Below, piece by piece: positions 34,207 through 43,197 of a DNA stretch of 64,000 nt (positions are counted from its first letter, which is position 1; each line of letters starts with the position of its first letter). This stretch comes from Niveibacterium sp. 24ML (GTDB lineage: Bacteria; Pseudomonadota; Gammaproteobacteria; Burkholderiales; Rhodocyclaceae). The translations under genes and the position numbers were made by a program. Below the pieces are notes generated by a model. The model was not told where the DNA came from and did no database searches. It saw only the letters and a program-made list of their open reading frames with translations. The stretch is from contig NZ_JAPFHA010000003.1 in the NCBI RefSeq assembly GCF_026586805.1, forward strand, positions 186,001 through 250,000. Reading direction: 5' to 3'.

Positions 34207-36648
34207 TCAGAGCGTGCGGGCGCGATGCACCGCTTCGCTTCGGCTTCGAATGCCGAGCTTCGAATAGATGTGGTTGATGTGCGTCTTGACGGTCGCAAGC
34301 GATACGTAGAGCCGGTTGGCGATCTGCTCGTTGGTGAATTGCTCGCCGATGAGCTGGAGGATCTCCCATTCTTTGGCGGTCAATCCAGCCGGCGGCGGCT
34401 CGGCGGACTCGGTTGAGTCGGCCGCGTCTTCGCTGCTGGGCGCGCGGCGCCGCTCGAGCATGCGCTGCACGAGTTCGCGGAGGAAGTTGCGTGTCAGTGA
34501 GTCGCCCGCGAGCGAGGGTTCGGTGAGCAGGCTTTCCAGCGGGCCGAGCGCGCGTGGCGCCAGCCATAGCCAGTCGAGTCGGTCATTGTGTGCGCTGGCA
34601 ATGCGCACGGCTTCGAGCAGCAGGCCGCTGTCGCCTGAATCGAGCGCAAGGATGCGGCGCCCGAGGATGGCCAGATCCTTGGCGCCGCCGCCCTCGAGCC
34701 GCTCGACAATCGCGAGAACCGCAGCCGCGTCGGCGGATTCACCCGCAAGCAGGCGGGCCGCGGCGCACAGCAGATCGCGCCGGTCGCGGTAGATGCTTGG
34801 CGGCCACGGTTCTGCCAGGGCACGCGCCGCCAGTTCGAGCAGGGCGTCGTGCCGGGCTTCGCGCGCGCGCGCCCAAATGCGTGGCAGCAGGGCTTCGGCG
34901 CGCCACTTTACGCAGAGGAAGCGCTCGGCCAGTTGGGATTCAAGCCAGGCGACGCCATCGCTGGCGGCGTCGTTGTCGCCCTCGACCAGCGACGCAATGG
35001 TTTGCAGGGTGCCGTAGGTGAAGCTCCAGTAAGCGCCGTAGGTGCAGGCGGCCTCGGTGCCGGCGGGTAGCAGCCGGCGGGCGGCGCCCGCATCGAGCCG
35101 TCGCAACTGGATCATTGCTTCAAGTCGCAGGCTGGGGTCCAACGCGGTGGCGGACTCCAGCCCCGAGGTACGGATGCGTTTGCGGCGCTCGATGGACCAC
35201 CGGAGTGCGGTGTCAAGGTCGCCGGATTCGAGCGCCAGCGAGGCGCGCCGGTGCAGCGCTTCGAACTGCAGCCAGTCGAGTCGGTCGCGGTCGGCGCAGG
35301 CGAGCATGTAGGTGAGGCGGCTCTGCGCATCGGCGAAATCGCCCATCGCAAAGGCGCAGCCTGCCGCGATGTGCTGCGCCAGCGCAAAGGCCGGGTGCAA
35401 GTCTTCCTGCAAGGCTTCGAGCGCCTTGGTGGCGTGCGCCATGGCGCATTCGAAGCCGTCGTACTGGTAGGAAATGGATGCTGCCAGTGCACGCGCCTGG
35501 GCTGCGATGGCGGCGTCTTCGTGCTCGCAAAGCTGGGCGATCTGGGCGTCGGCCTCATGCGGCAGCTTGGTGACTTCAACTTTCCAGGCGGCCTCAAGCA
35601 GATTGCGCGCCGTGTGGTGGGTTTCGGTGGCCGTTGCGTCGAGAAGCGTGCGCAGCAGGGGGCGGTTGCGGTCAAACAGCAAACGCCAGCCGGCTTGCTC
35701 GATGACGCTCAGGCAGAGCGCGGTGTCACCGGCGTCGAGCGCGAGCAGGGCGGCGGGGCGGTGTTCGCCGCGTGCCAGCAAGGCTGTGGTGCCAGCGTCA
35801 AGCGCGCTGCGCCAGGCGTGCGGATCGCGCTTGCGCCAGGCCGCAACCAGGTAAGGGCGATAACGGGCGGCGAGCATCACACCCCCGCCTGCGTTGCAAA
35901 GTGGCCCGGCCAGCGTTGCAACCGATAGCAAGGTGGCGTCGGCTTGCGCGCGAGCGCCCACGCCCAGGGCCATCAACCATTCCGGGCGCGATTCCGGCAG
36001 CAGCGCGGAGCGGCCAAGATCGGCAAGTTGGGTGTCGTCCAGCGCATCGAGCCAGGCCTGCTCAAGCCAGCGTGCGAGTTCCTCGTCCCACGGGGCGTCA
36101 GGGTGCAAGGCAGCCTGGCACGCGCCCCACCAGCCTGCCCAGGATTCCGCCGTGCCGCCCAGCCCGGCGGCGCGCCACTCGTCTTGCGAGAGTGCCAGGT
36201 GATGGGCGCTCAGTGCGGACAGCCGGCCCTGCGAGCGCCAGAGTGCGATTGGCAGGTGGTTTGCGTGACGGCCAGCGATGATCACGCGGGCGCTGCGCGG
36301 CAAGGCTTCGATGGTGGCCGCCAGCGCTTGTGCGGCCAGGGTGTCGAGCCGCTCCGCGCTGTCGATCAGCAAGAGTCCGCCATCGCCGATTTCACTGCCT
36401 GCAAGCTCAAGCGCCCCGGGCAGCAAGGCCGTGGCACAGTCGATCCATGCCCGCGTCTGGGGCCAGTCGGACCAGAAACCGCGCAAGGCGCAGGTCTTGC
36501 CAAAGCCGCCCGGTGCAAGCACGGTCACGAGCGGCCGCTGGAGCCCCGCAGCCAGGGCCGCGTTAACGTGTGGCCGGGGCATGTCGGGGCGGAACGGGGC
36601 GGGGGGGTGGAGGTCTTCCATCTGCATCGGTACATCGTACCGCGACAA
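34207..36648 (-). CDS. MalT/LAL-type LuxR transcriptional regulator
   Basis: 813 residues: an N-terminal P-loop ATPase (LAPGGFGKTCALRG around 46-55, GLLLIDSAERL as Walker B), a long helical TPR-like middle, and a C-terminal LuxR helix-turn-helix (GLTAKEWEILQLIGEQFTNE...SLATVKTHINHIYSKLGI). This is the MalT/STAND architecture, in which an inducer and ATP trigger oligomerisation and gene activation. The first codon is TTG at 36648 with GAGG four bases upstream; ATGs at 36627 and 36621 are alternatives. A perfect palindrome cggtac-atc-gtaccg (36628-36642) covers the start codons. The inducer is unknown; maltotriose is possible since malE and an amylase lie in the window. Confidence 0.88.
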   Translation of the reverse strand: MSRYDVPMQMEDLHPPAPFRPDMPRPHVNAALAAGLQRPLVTVLAPGGFGKTCALRGFWSDWPQTRAWIDCATALLPGALELAGSEIGDGGLLLIDSAERLDTLAAQALAATIEALPRSARVIIAGRHANHLPIALWRSQGRLSALSAHHLALSQDEWRAAGLGGTAESWAGWWGACQAALHPDAPWDEELARWLEQAWLDALDDTQLADLGRSALLPESRPEWLMALGVGARAQADATLLSVATLAGPLCNAGGGVMLAARYRPYLVAAWRKRDPHAWRSALDAGTTALLARGEHRPAALLALDAGDTALCLSVIEQAGWRLLFDRNRPLLRTLLDATATETHHTARNLLEAAWKVEVTKLPHEADAQIAQLCEHEDAAIAAQARALAASISYQYDGFECAMAHATKALEALQEDLHPAFALAQHIAAGCAFAMGDFADAQSRLTYMLACADRDRLDWLQFEALHRRASLALESGDLDTALRWSIERRKRIRTSGLESATALDPSLRLEAMIQLRRLDAGAARRLLPAGTEAACTYGAYWSFTYGTLQTIASLVEGDNDAASDGVAWLESQLAERFLCVKWRAEALLPRIWARAREARHDALLELAARALAEPWPPSIYRDRRDLLCAAARLLAGESADAAAVLAIVERLEGGGAKDLAILGRRILALDSGDSGLLLEAVRIASAHNDRLDWLWLAPRALGPLESLLTEPSLAGDSLTRNFLRELVQRMLERRRAPSSEDAADSTESAEPPPAGLTAKEWEILQLIGEQFTNEQIANRLYVSLATVKTHINHIYSKLGIRSRSEAVHRARTL

Positions 36649-36723
36649 TCAACCTCAGGGTTTGACGACTTCGTGACCACGGCGGCGGAGCATCCATGCC
36701 ATCGAACAACCGGGGCAAAGATC

Positions 36724-37803
36724 ATGACGCGGGATGAAATACGGCAGGCGGCACAACTTGAATTCGCTGCCAGTGGGAAGGAGATCCGGATCGGATCGGA
36801 GGCCGACTTGCCCTTGCCGCTGGCCGAACTGCTGGTGCTCGACGCGACACATCCGCAGGTGCTCGAAGCCCACCAAGGTGGCCTGACTGGATTCGTCTAT
36901 CGCCTGCGCACCGAAACAGGCGACTGGAACATCAAGAAGGCGCGTTCAAGCAGTCTGGTGCAGAACCCGGACGGCCAGACTTCTTTTCTTAACGAGGTTC
37001 AGCGGCGCAGCGAGTTCGAAGCCGCTGCCGATCGCCCGGCTGGCATCGTGCGTACCCGGTACGCGTCTTTTCAGCAGCGGCTCATCGTGTCGGACTGGAT
37101 TGACGGCCAGATCCCCAAATTCTGGGACGAACGCCGCTTGAGCAGCCTGTTCGACTTGCTGGTCGATCTGCACCTGCGTGGATTCTTCGAATGGGATGTC
37201 TCGAGCGGGAACCTGATCGACGACGGCAATCGGCTGTGGATGTTTGATTTTGGCTACATGTACCGCTTCGATCCGAAAGTCGACTTCAATTCAAACGGGC
37301 AGGCGGCCGCGTTGTTTCACCCCGCCGAGCGTTTTGAAACGCGCAGCTACTTCGCGGCGCTGCTGGAAATCGAGTCGCGTGAAGGGCAGGATGCGGCGTT
37401 GCGGGCATTCGTGCTGGAGAAAGAGATCGCCCTGGCCGCCTACCAGCGCTTGATTGCAGAACTGCGCAAGCAAGGGGCCGAGGCGTCGGTCATCAACTGG
37501 CTGGGGGGCTTTGCCCGCCGCTGGCAGCAGGCGTTGTCTGCCGACCCCGCGGCGCTATACCTTGCTGAGGGTTGGCGCTCTCATCGGCTGGATCTTGATG
37601 ACGACCTGCGCGGGCAGACCTGCACCCGCCGCACCCTTGCCCGCACCGACTGGCTGATAGAGGCTGTGAGCAAGCATTACGATGCGCTGGTGAGCCTGGA
37701 TGCGTTGTTCTGGCACGACGCCGGCCTGACGCGCGATGCGCTACGCCAGCAACTTGTGATTGATCGCCGCAATGCCGAAGGCTGGCAGGTGGCGGTTCAG
37801 TAG
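36724..37803 (+). CDS. Protein-kinase-fold protein (RIO/APH-like)
   Basis: 359 residues. Kinase landmarks are visible in order: a glycine-rich turn HQGGLTGFVYRL (about 50-61), the Lys in WNIKKARS (71/72), a helix-C-like Glu91, a catalytic loop FFEWDVSSGNLI with Asp158 and Asn163, and MFDFGYMYRF with the DFG motif at 175-177. The C-terminal ~160 residues are helical and unassigned. It is compact like RIO or aminoglycoside-type kinases; whether it phosphorylates protein or a small molecule is unknown. A HAD hydrolase follows after 13 bases. Confidence 0.75.
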   Translation: MTRDEIRQAAQLEFAASGKEIRIGSEADLPLPLAELLVLDATHPQVLEAHQGGLTGFVYRLRTETGDWNIKKARSSSLVQNPDGQTSFLNEVQRRSEFEAAADRPAGIVRTRYASFQQRLIVSDWIDGQIPKFWDERRLSSLFDLLVDLHLRGFFEWDVSSGNLIDDGNRLWMFDFGYMYRFDPKVDFNSNGQAAALFHPAERFETRSYFAALLEIESREGQDAALRAFVLEKEIALAAYQRLIAELRKQGAEASVINWLGGFARRWQQALSADPAALYLAEGWRSHRLDLDDDLRGQTCTRRTLARTDWLIEAVSKHYDALVSLDALFWHDAGLTRDALRQQLVIDRRNAEGWQVAVQ

Positions 37804-37816
37804 GGTGAGGCAAACG

Positions 37817-38479
37817 ATGCGCTTTTCATTCAAGGCCGTGCTGTTCGACATGGACGGCACCATCACCGATAGCACGCCGTTTCATGATCTGGCCTGGGAT
37901 CAGTTTGCCAAGGCGCACTTGGGGGCCGGCATCACGCCCGGCGATCCCCGCCTGGTGGCTGGGCGCACCGCCGATGTGATCTGCGCGCTGCTCGGGCGCG
38001 AGGTGGCGGGCGAGGCGGCGCAGCGTCTGCACGACGACAAGGAGCAGCGCTTTCAAGCCATTGCGCACGGCAAGCTCAAGCCGATCAATGGCCTGGGCCA
38101 CTACCTTGCCTTGCTGGCCGAGCGCGGGATTCCAGCAGCACTGGTGACCAACGCGCCGCGCATCAACATCGATTTCACGCTCGCCCAGCTGCGCCTTGAA
38201 AACGCGTTTGAAGTGCTGCTCGGGGCCGAAGACGTTTTGCGTGGGAAGCCGCACCCCGATCCCTTCCTTGAAGCCTGCCGGCGCCTTGGCGTGGCGCCTG
38301 AAGCGGCTTTGGTGCACGAGGACTCAGGGCTTGGCATCCGGGCCGGCGTTGCTGCGGGGGCGCCGGTCGCGGCCTTGCTGACCGGGCTCTCCGCCACCGC
38401 CGCGCGGCAGGCCGGCGCCCGTTGGGTTGCGCGCGACTACGATGACTGGTGCACGCAGATCGCCGCGGCCATTGCGTGA
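37817..38479 (+). CDS. HAD-family hydrolase, beta-phosphoglucomutase-like
   Basis: 220 residues with HAD motif I AVLFDMDGTITDSTPFHDLAW (Asp11/Asp13), motif II ALVTNAPR, the Lys in RGKPHPDPFLEA and motif IV VHEDSGLGIRAGVAAGAP. The cap is helical, as in phosphoglycolate phosphatase and beta-phosphoglucomutase. GTGAGG precedes the ATG. It is the second gene of a unit with the kinase-fold protein, so it may act on that enzyme's product. Confidence 0.9.
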   Translation: MRFSFKAVLFDMDGTITDSTPFHDLAWDQFAKAHLGAGITPGDPRLVAGRTADVICALLGREVAGEAAQRLHDDKEQRFQAIAHGKLKPINGLGHYLALLAERGIPAALVTNAPRINIDFTLAQLRLENAFEVLLGAEDVLRGKPHPDPFLEACRRLGVAPEAALVHEDSGLGIRAGVAAGAPVAALLTGLSATAARQAGARWVARDYDDWCTQIAAAIA

Positions 38480-38531
38480 CGGATTGCCCGAAAATTAGGC
38501 AATCGACAAAAAGCCAATCCGCTCATGGGCT

Positions 38532-38571
38532 TGTGTGCGCCGTACAGGGCTTATCCACAGGAGCGCACACA
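38532..38571. promoter_or_regulatory. DnaA box inside a 9-bp inverted repeat
   Basis: An exact TTATCCACA (38551-38559, plus strand) sits in the loop of the inverted repeat tgtgtgcgc (38532-38540)/gcgcacaca (38563-38571). It lies in the short gap between two convergent genes and may simply act as a hairpin; a single DnaA box may be chance. Confidence 0.35.
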
Positions 38572-38588
38572 CCTTCTGTGGAGACTTC

Positions 38589-39044
38589 CTACCAGCGAAG
38601 TCCGAGGGCTTGGAAGGCGATGCTCAGACAGAAGAGGGGGCCGACCCAAAGGTAGCGAACATCCTCGAAAAACGATGGCTTCTTGCCTTCGATTTTGTGG
38701 CCGATGAACTGACCGATCCACGCCAGCACGAAAACGAGGGCCGATGCCGTCAGCACATGCTCGCCCAGCGCCCAGGCCAGGCTCAGCGCAATTGCACTCA
38801 CGGGCGTCATCGCCAGCAGGAAGGGGATCGAAAGCCGGGCGTAGTACGCAAGGCTGGCCGCCACGAATGCGATGGCCAGCCACGCTGAAGCGGCCCAGAG
38901 CAGGCCAATCAGACTGAGCAGTATCAGCGGAATGCAGACCAGGTGAATGCGTTCGTTGGTGTGGTTGCGGTGGCTTTCGGCGTAGTGCGAGAGCAACTGG
39001 TCGACTTCTCGATGGGGCTGTTCCGGGGGCAAGGGGCGGATCAT
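38589..39044 (-). CDS. Mpo1/DUF962-like membrane protein
   Basis: 151 residues with four hydrophobic segments. VDQLLSHYAESHRNHTNERIH, the His-containing N-terminal motif, LVCIPLILLSL, and FIGHKIEGKKPSFFEDVRYLW with G-H-x-x-E are family marks. Yeast Mpo1 is an iron-dependent dioxygenase that shortens 2-hydroxy fatty acids in alpha-oxidation; the histidines kept here would bind that iron. The bacterial role is not established. It is divergent from the GNAT gene. Confidence 0.85.
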   Translation of the reverse strand: MIRPLPPEQPHREVDQLLSHYAESHRNHTNERIHLVCIPLILLSLIGLLWAASAWLAIAFVAASLAYYARLSIPFLLAMTPVSAIALSLAWALGEHVLTASALVFVLAWIGQFIGHKIEGKKPSFFEDVRYLWVGPLFCLSIAFQALGLRW

Positions 39045-39177
39045 GGCGTCTCCTGTCGCGCGTCGGGAAGTTCTGCGGGCGCGCCGATCTGGTTCTGGAT
39101 GCCGCGCAAGCGCGGGGAAAGCTGAGCGAAGTCAGATTGCGGGGTTTCCACGGTAGTCGCCGCCCCGTTTTTGGCGG

Positions 39178-39729
39178 ATGATGCCACCCATCATGAATTG
39201 GCCGGGTCAATTGCCTCCGCGGAAAGACTGGGAACTGCGACGCTTGACGTCTGCAGACGCGTTGGCCATTGCAGACCATTGGCGCGCCTTGCCCTCGGGG
39301 TCGCGTTACAGCCGATTCGGCCACATTCTTCCGGACGCTACCCTTGAGCGATTCGCGGAAGATCTTGATTTCGACACCGATCTGTTTTGTGGCGCGTTTT
39401 CGCCCGAAGGGGATCTGGTTGCCCTCGTGCAGGCCGCGCCCGAATGGGACGGCGCGTGGGAGCTGAGTTTCTCGGTCCTGCCACGGGTTCAGCGCAAGGG
39501 GCTGGCGCGTCGTTTGGGGGATCGCATCCTCAGGATGCTCGCCGCGCAGGGCGCCCGGCGTGTGCGCATGTGCTGTCTGGCGTCGAATCAGGCAATGGCC
39601 CAACTTGCTGCAGCGCTTGGCTTTGCCCTGCAACGTGAGAGCACGTTCATTCGCGGCGAGTGCGAACTGGTCCCGCCGAACGTTCGTGGATTGCGACCAG
39701 GACAACGCGAGCGTTTGCGCGGCATCTAG
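39178..39729 (+). CDS. GNAT-family N-acetyltransferase
   Basis: 183 residues or slightly fewer (ATGs at 39178, 39181 and 39193 are all possible and none has a strong ribosome site). The GNAT fold is indicated by WELRRLTSADALAIADHWRAL at the start, the acetyl-CoA loop VLPRVQRKGLARRLGDRIL (Q/R-x-x-G-x-G/A) and the C-terminal MCCLASNQAMAQLAAALGF. The substrate is unknown. A segment SRYSRFGHILPDAT resembles acetyltransferases that act on proteins or amines. Confidence 0.85.
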   Translation: MMPPIMNWPGQLPPRKDWELRRLTSADALAIADHWRALPSGSRYSRFGHILPDATLERFAEDLDFDTDLFCGAFSPEGDLVALVQAAPEWDGAWELSFSVLPRVQRKGLARRLGDRILRMLAAQGARRVRMCCLASNQAMAQLAAALGFALQRESTFIRGECELVPPNVRGLRPGQRERLRGI

Positions 39730-39787
39730 CCTCACTGCGCCTCGCAGATTTGTCAGGCAAAATAAATCTGGCGTTTCTTGCAGATCG

Positions 39788-39796
39788 TGGCATAAT
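39788..39796 (+). promoter_or_regulatory. Candidate extended -10 promoter of the DEAD-box helicase gene
   Basis: TGG followed by CATAAT (39791-39796) matches an extended -10 (TGn-TATAAT, one mismatch). There is no good -35. Transcription from about 39803 would give a leader of about 224 bases before the ATG at 40027. That leader has no credible open frame; long structured leaders are known for cold-induced helicase mRNAs. Confidence 0.45.
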
Positions 39797-40026
39797 TCGC
39801 CCCCTCGTCTCGGCTGCCGGTAGGTTTTGTTTCCGGCACGCATCGATTTCCAGCTTCCCGTCGTTTCCGGACTCTCCCGTTCGACATACCCGGTTGGCAT
39901 CGATGTTTATTGCGATGCGCCATCCCGGGTTGCCCTTGGCAAGCCCTCATTGGCTCTGCGCCACTGGATCAGATTTCTGGTTCATGCGTCGAGGCGGCCT
40001 TTTGTTTGCCTGAATTGGAGAATTGA

Positions 40027-41637
40027 ATGTCCGAAAACGGATTTGCTGCCCTTGGCCTTGGCCAGACGCTTGAAGCCACCCTTGCATCGCAAGGCCTGAC
40101 CGAACCCACCCCCATCCAGCAACAAGCCATCCCGATGTTGCTCGAAGGCGCCGACCTGATCGCGTCGGCCCCCACCGGTACCGGCAAAACCGCTGCTTTT
40201 CTGCTGCCTGCACTCGTTCGCCTGACTGCAGCCCCCAAGATCAAGAGCACGGGCCCGCGCGTGCTGGTTCTGACGCCGACGCGCGAGCTGGCCCAGCAGG
40301 TTGCGAACGCGGCCAAGCAGTTCTCCCGTCAGCTCAATCGTGTCAAGACGGTGTGTGTGACCGGTGGCGAGTCTTACCGCGAACAGAACCGTGCGATCTC
40401 GGCACCGCACGAAATCATGGTTGCAACGCCTGGTCGCCTGATGGATCAGATGCAATCCGGCCGTCTCGATTTCTCGCGCCTTGAAGTGCTGGTGCTCGAC
40501 GAGGCAGACCGCATGCTGGACATGGGTTTCTCTGACGATGTGATGACCATCGCGTCGAAGCTGCCGGCCGACCGCCAGACCGTGTGCTTCACCGCCACGA
40601 TGTCGCGCACCGTGCTGCAACTCTCGCAGCAGTTGCAGAAGAGCCCGAAGACACTGGAAGTGAAGGCTGAAGTCGCCCGCACCGAAGCGATCGACCAGCA
40701 TGTGATCTTTGTTGATAATTTTGGCCACAAGCGCCGCCTCCTGAGCCACTGGCTCAATGGCGAAGCGAGCGGCCAGGCCGTGGTGTTCACCTCCACCAAG
40801 CGTAGCGCCGATGAGTTGGCCGCAGCGCTCGACGCCGAAGGTCACGCCACGGCGGCCTTGCACGGTGACCTGCAACAGCGCCAGCGGACCCGTATGCTCA
40901 ACCAGCTTCGGCGCGGTGAAGTGCGGGTGCTGGTTGCCACCGACGTCGCAGCGCGCGGTATCGACGTTCCGGCAATCACCCATGTTTTCAACTTTGATCT
41001 GCCGCGTTTCGCGGAAGACTATGTGCACCGCATCGGTCGTACCGGCCGCGCCGGTGCGAACGGCACTGCCGTGTCCTTCGTGGGTCGCGACGATGTTGGC
41101 GCGCTGCGCGGGATCGAGCGCTTCATTGGCCGTCCGGTCAAGATCAGCGAAGTTGAAGGCATGGTTGCCGACTTCAAACCCGGCGCACGTGGCGATGGCC
41201 GCCGCCCGGCGCCCCGCAAGTGGGACGAGCGTCGCCCGCAAGGCGAGCGCCGCGAAGGGCGTCCGTTCGGTGATCGCAACTTCGGTGACCGCCGTCCGCA
41301 AGGTGAGCGCAGTTTTGGCGATCGTCGCCCCTTCGCCAGTGAGCCGCGTGCGTTCGGTGACCGCGCACCGCGTGGCGAGTCTTTCGGCAACAGCGAGCGC
41401 CCGGCCAGCCGCGATGTTTATCCGAAGCGCGAAGCCTTCCGCCGCGACGACAGCGCGCCGCGCAGTTTCGGCGACCGTCCGCGCGAAACCGCGCCGTACG
41501 GTGAGCGTCCGCAGCGCGAGGCCCGCGCCGGTGCAGAACGTAGCTTTGGCGACCGCCGGCCGGAGGCGCCCCGCAAGAGCTGGGGTGACAGCAAGCCCTT
41601 CGGATCGAGCGAGCGGCCGCGTCGCAAGTTCGACTGA
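40027..41637 (+). CDS. DEAD-box ATP-dependent RNA helicase (RhlE-like)
   Basis: 536 residues. All helicase motifs are present: Q motif FAALGLGQTLEATLASQGLT..PTPIQQQAIP, Walker A APTGTGKTAAF, PTRELAQQV, TPGRLMD, VLDEADRMLDMGF, the SAT-type FTATMS, and VATDVAARGIDVPAITHVFNFDLP with HRIGRTGRAG. The last ~140 residues are a basic, disordered-looking tail with about eight FGDR-type repeats (SFGDRRP, NFGDRRPQGE), similar in style to RGG RNA-binding tails. Such enzymes remodel RNA during ribosome assembly and cold adaptation. Confidence 0.95.
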   Translation: MSENGFAALGLGQTLEATLASQGLTEPTPIQQQAIPMLLEGADLIASAPTGTGKTAAFLLPALVRLTAAPKIKSTGPRVLVLTPTRELAQQVANAAKQFSRQLNRVKTVCVTGGESYREQNRAISAPHEIMVATPGRLMDQMQSGRLDFSRLEVLVLDEADRMLDMGFSDDVMTIASKLPADRQTVCFTATMSRTVLQLSQQLQKSPKTLEVKAEVARTEAIDQHVIFVDNFGHKRRLLSHWLNGEASGQAVVFTSTKRSADELAAALDAEGHATAALHGDLQQRQRTRMLNQLRRGEVRVLVATDVAARGIDVPAITHVFNFDLPRFAEDYVHRIGRTGRAGANGTAVSFVGRDDVGALRGIERFIGRPVKISEVEGMVADFKPGARGDGRRPAPRKWDERRPQGERREGRPFGDRNFGDRRPQGERSFGDRRPFASEPRAFGDRAPRGESFGNSERPASRDVYPKREAFRRDDSAPRSFGDRPRETAPYGERPQREARAGAERSFGDRRPEAPRKSWGDSKPFGSSERPRRKFD

Positions 41638-41655
41638 GCCTTGATGCAGTGCCTG

Positions 41656-41683
41656 AAGGCCGGGATCAGATCCCGGCCTTTTT
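41656..41683 (+). terminator. Terminator after the helicase gene
   Basis: A perfect 11-bp stem (aaggccgggat 41656-41666, atcccggcctt 41670-41680) with a three-base loop and five T. Very stable. Confidence 0.92.
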
Positions 41684-41812
41684 CGTTAACGCGGTGTCTC
41701 ACCTGAGCGATTGGTGCCGCCCGTTCGCTGTGATTGGCTCTCGCCATCGCGCTGCGCGGGCGCTAGGCTGGCCAATTCGACTCAATGCGACGTTTCGTTG
41801 CTGGATGCGTGA

Positions 41813-43144
41813 ATGACTGACCCGAACCGAGAAGTTGATCTGGCTGGCGTGCGGGATGTGGCCTGCATGTTCCCTGACGTGAACGCCGTTCCACGCGGCA
41901 AGATCCGGCCAGCCGCAGATTTTGCCGGTGGTGTGGAGTTGCGCATCGCGGAAGCGATCGGGTTGCACACGATCGATGGCAATTACCCGGACGACGACAT
42001 CACCGGCGATTCCGACCAGGACGTGCGACTCGTCCCCGACTTGCGCAGCCTGCGGGTATTGCCCTGGCGCCCGAGCCGCGCCATCGCGATTCATGATGCG
42101 GTTCATTTCGACGGCAGGCCCTCTGATTTTGCGGCGCGTGCGGTTTTGCTGCGGGTGATGGAGGCATACCGTGCGCAGGGGTTGTCGGCGGTGGTTGCGC
42201 CGGAAATCGAGTTCTATCTGTTCGACCGCAACGATCGGATCGAGGCGGGCTTCGAAGCGCCGCGCGGGCGGGGCGGTGTGCGGGAACAAAGCCCGGCAGG
42301 CTACAGCCTCGATGCGGGCAATGAACACGCGGCGTTCTGGGATGAACTTGCCGCTGCACTGGTACAGCTTGGCGTGCGAACCGATACCTGGTTGCATGAG
42401 GTCGGGCAATCGCAGTACGAGATCAACCTGTTGCACGGTGATCCGCTCGATCTGGCGGATCAGGTCATCTATTTCAAGATGGCGCTGCGCGAGATCGCGG
42501 CGCGCCACGGCCTGCTCGCGGTCTTCATGGCCAAGCCTGTTGCCGGCCAGCCGGGCAGTTCGATGCATTTGCATCAGAGCGTGGTGGATGCGGCCGGTCG
42601 CAACATTTTTGCGGATGCGGCAAGCGGCGCCGATACGCAGGCCTTCGATCATTACATCGGCGGCCTTCAGCGCTACATGCCTGATCTGATGCTGTTCTTT
42701 GCGCCTTACGTGAATTCGTGGCGGCGATATGTCGTCGGTTCGCAGGCGCCTGTGAACCTTGAGTGGGCCGAGGATAACCGTACGGTAGCCCTGCGTGTGC
42801 CGACCTCCGGTGCGTCCGCTCGGCGGGTCGAAAACCGCCTGGCCGGCAGCGATGCAAATCCTTACCTGGTGATCGCGGCCTCGCTGGCGTGCGGCCTGCG
42901 GGGCATTCGTGAGGGGCTGCCGCGCCGGGAGTCGATCGGCGCACGCTCAGCGTATTCCTACCCGCGGGAATTGCCCTTGGGCATCGAGGATGCCATTGCG
43001 CGTTTGCAGAACAGTGAAAGTGCGGCCCAGGCCTTGGGGGCGGGCTTCTTGCGGGCCTATTGCGGCGTGAAGCAGACCGAGTTCAATGCCTTCATGGGTG
43101 AGATTGGCGCCTGGGAGCGAAGGCATCTCGCCTTGCAGGCATGA
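41813..43144 (+). CDS. Glutamine synthetase-family ligase (PuuA/GlnA3-like)
   Basis: 443 residues, shorter than housekeeping GlnA (about 470). The GS catalytic domain is clear: VVAPEIEFYLFDRN, QSQYEINLLHGDPL, AVFMAKPVAGQPGSSMHLHQS, SWRRYVVGSQAPVNLEWAEDNRTVALRVP, VENRLAGSDANPYLVIAA with metal-binding Glu/His. The N-terminal beta-grasp part is divergent (DVACMFPDVNAVPRGK). The adenylylation-site Tyr loop of GlnA is not seen. The family ligates glutamate to amines such as putrescine or ethanolamine; no polyamine genes adjoin, so the amine is unknown. Confidence 0.88.
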   Translation: MTDPNREVDLAGVRDVACMFPDVNAVPRGKIRPAADFAGGVELRIAEAIGLHTIDGNYPDDDITGDSDQDVRLVPDLRSLRVLPWRPSRAIAIHDAVHFDGRPSDFAARAVLLRVMEAYRAQGLSAVVAPEIEFYLFDRNDRIEAGFEAPRGRGGVREQSPAGYSLDAGNEHAAFWDELAAALVQLGVRTDTWLHEVGQSQYEINLLHGDPLDLADQVIYFKMALREIAARHGLLAVFMAKPVAGQPGSSMHLHQSVVDAAGRNIFADAASGADTQAFDHYIGGLQRYMPDLMLFFAPYVNSWRRYVVGSQAPVNLEWAEDNRTVALRVPTSGASARRVENRLAGSDANPYLVIAASLACGLRGIREGLPRRESIGARSAYSYPRELPLGIEDAIARLQNSESAAQALGAGFLRAYCGVKQTEFNAFMGEIGAWERRHLALQA

Positions 43145-43146
43145 AT

Positions 43147-43180
43147 GAAAAAGGGGCCAGAATCATCCGGCCCCTTTTTC
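43147..43180. terminator. Bidirectional terminator between convergent genes
   Basis: A perfect 12-bp stem gaaaaaggggcc (43147-43158)/ggcccctttttc (43169-43180) with A- and T-tracts in the stem. It serves the GS-like gene and the amylase gene. Confidence 0.9.
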
Positions 43181-43197
43181 CATCTACCAGCGGAAAA

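Noticed and set aside
41200-41637. Repetitive DNA in the helicase 3' end
   Set aside because: The repeats are in frame and encode the FGDR-type tail, so this is a protein repeat, not a CRISPR or tandem satellite.
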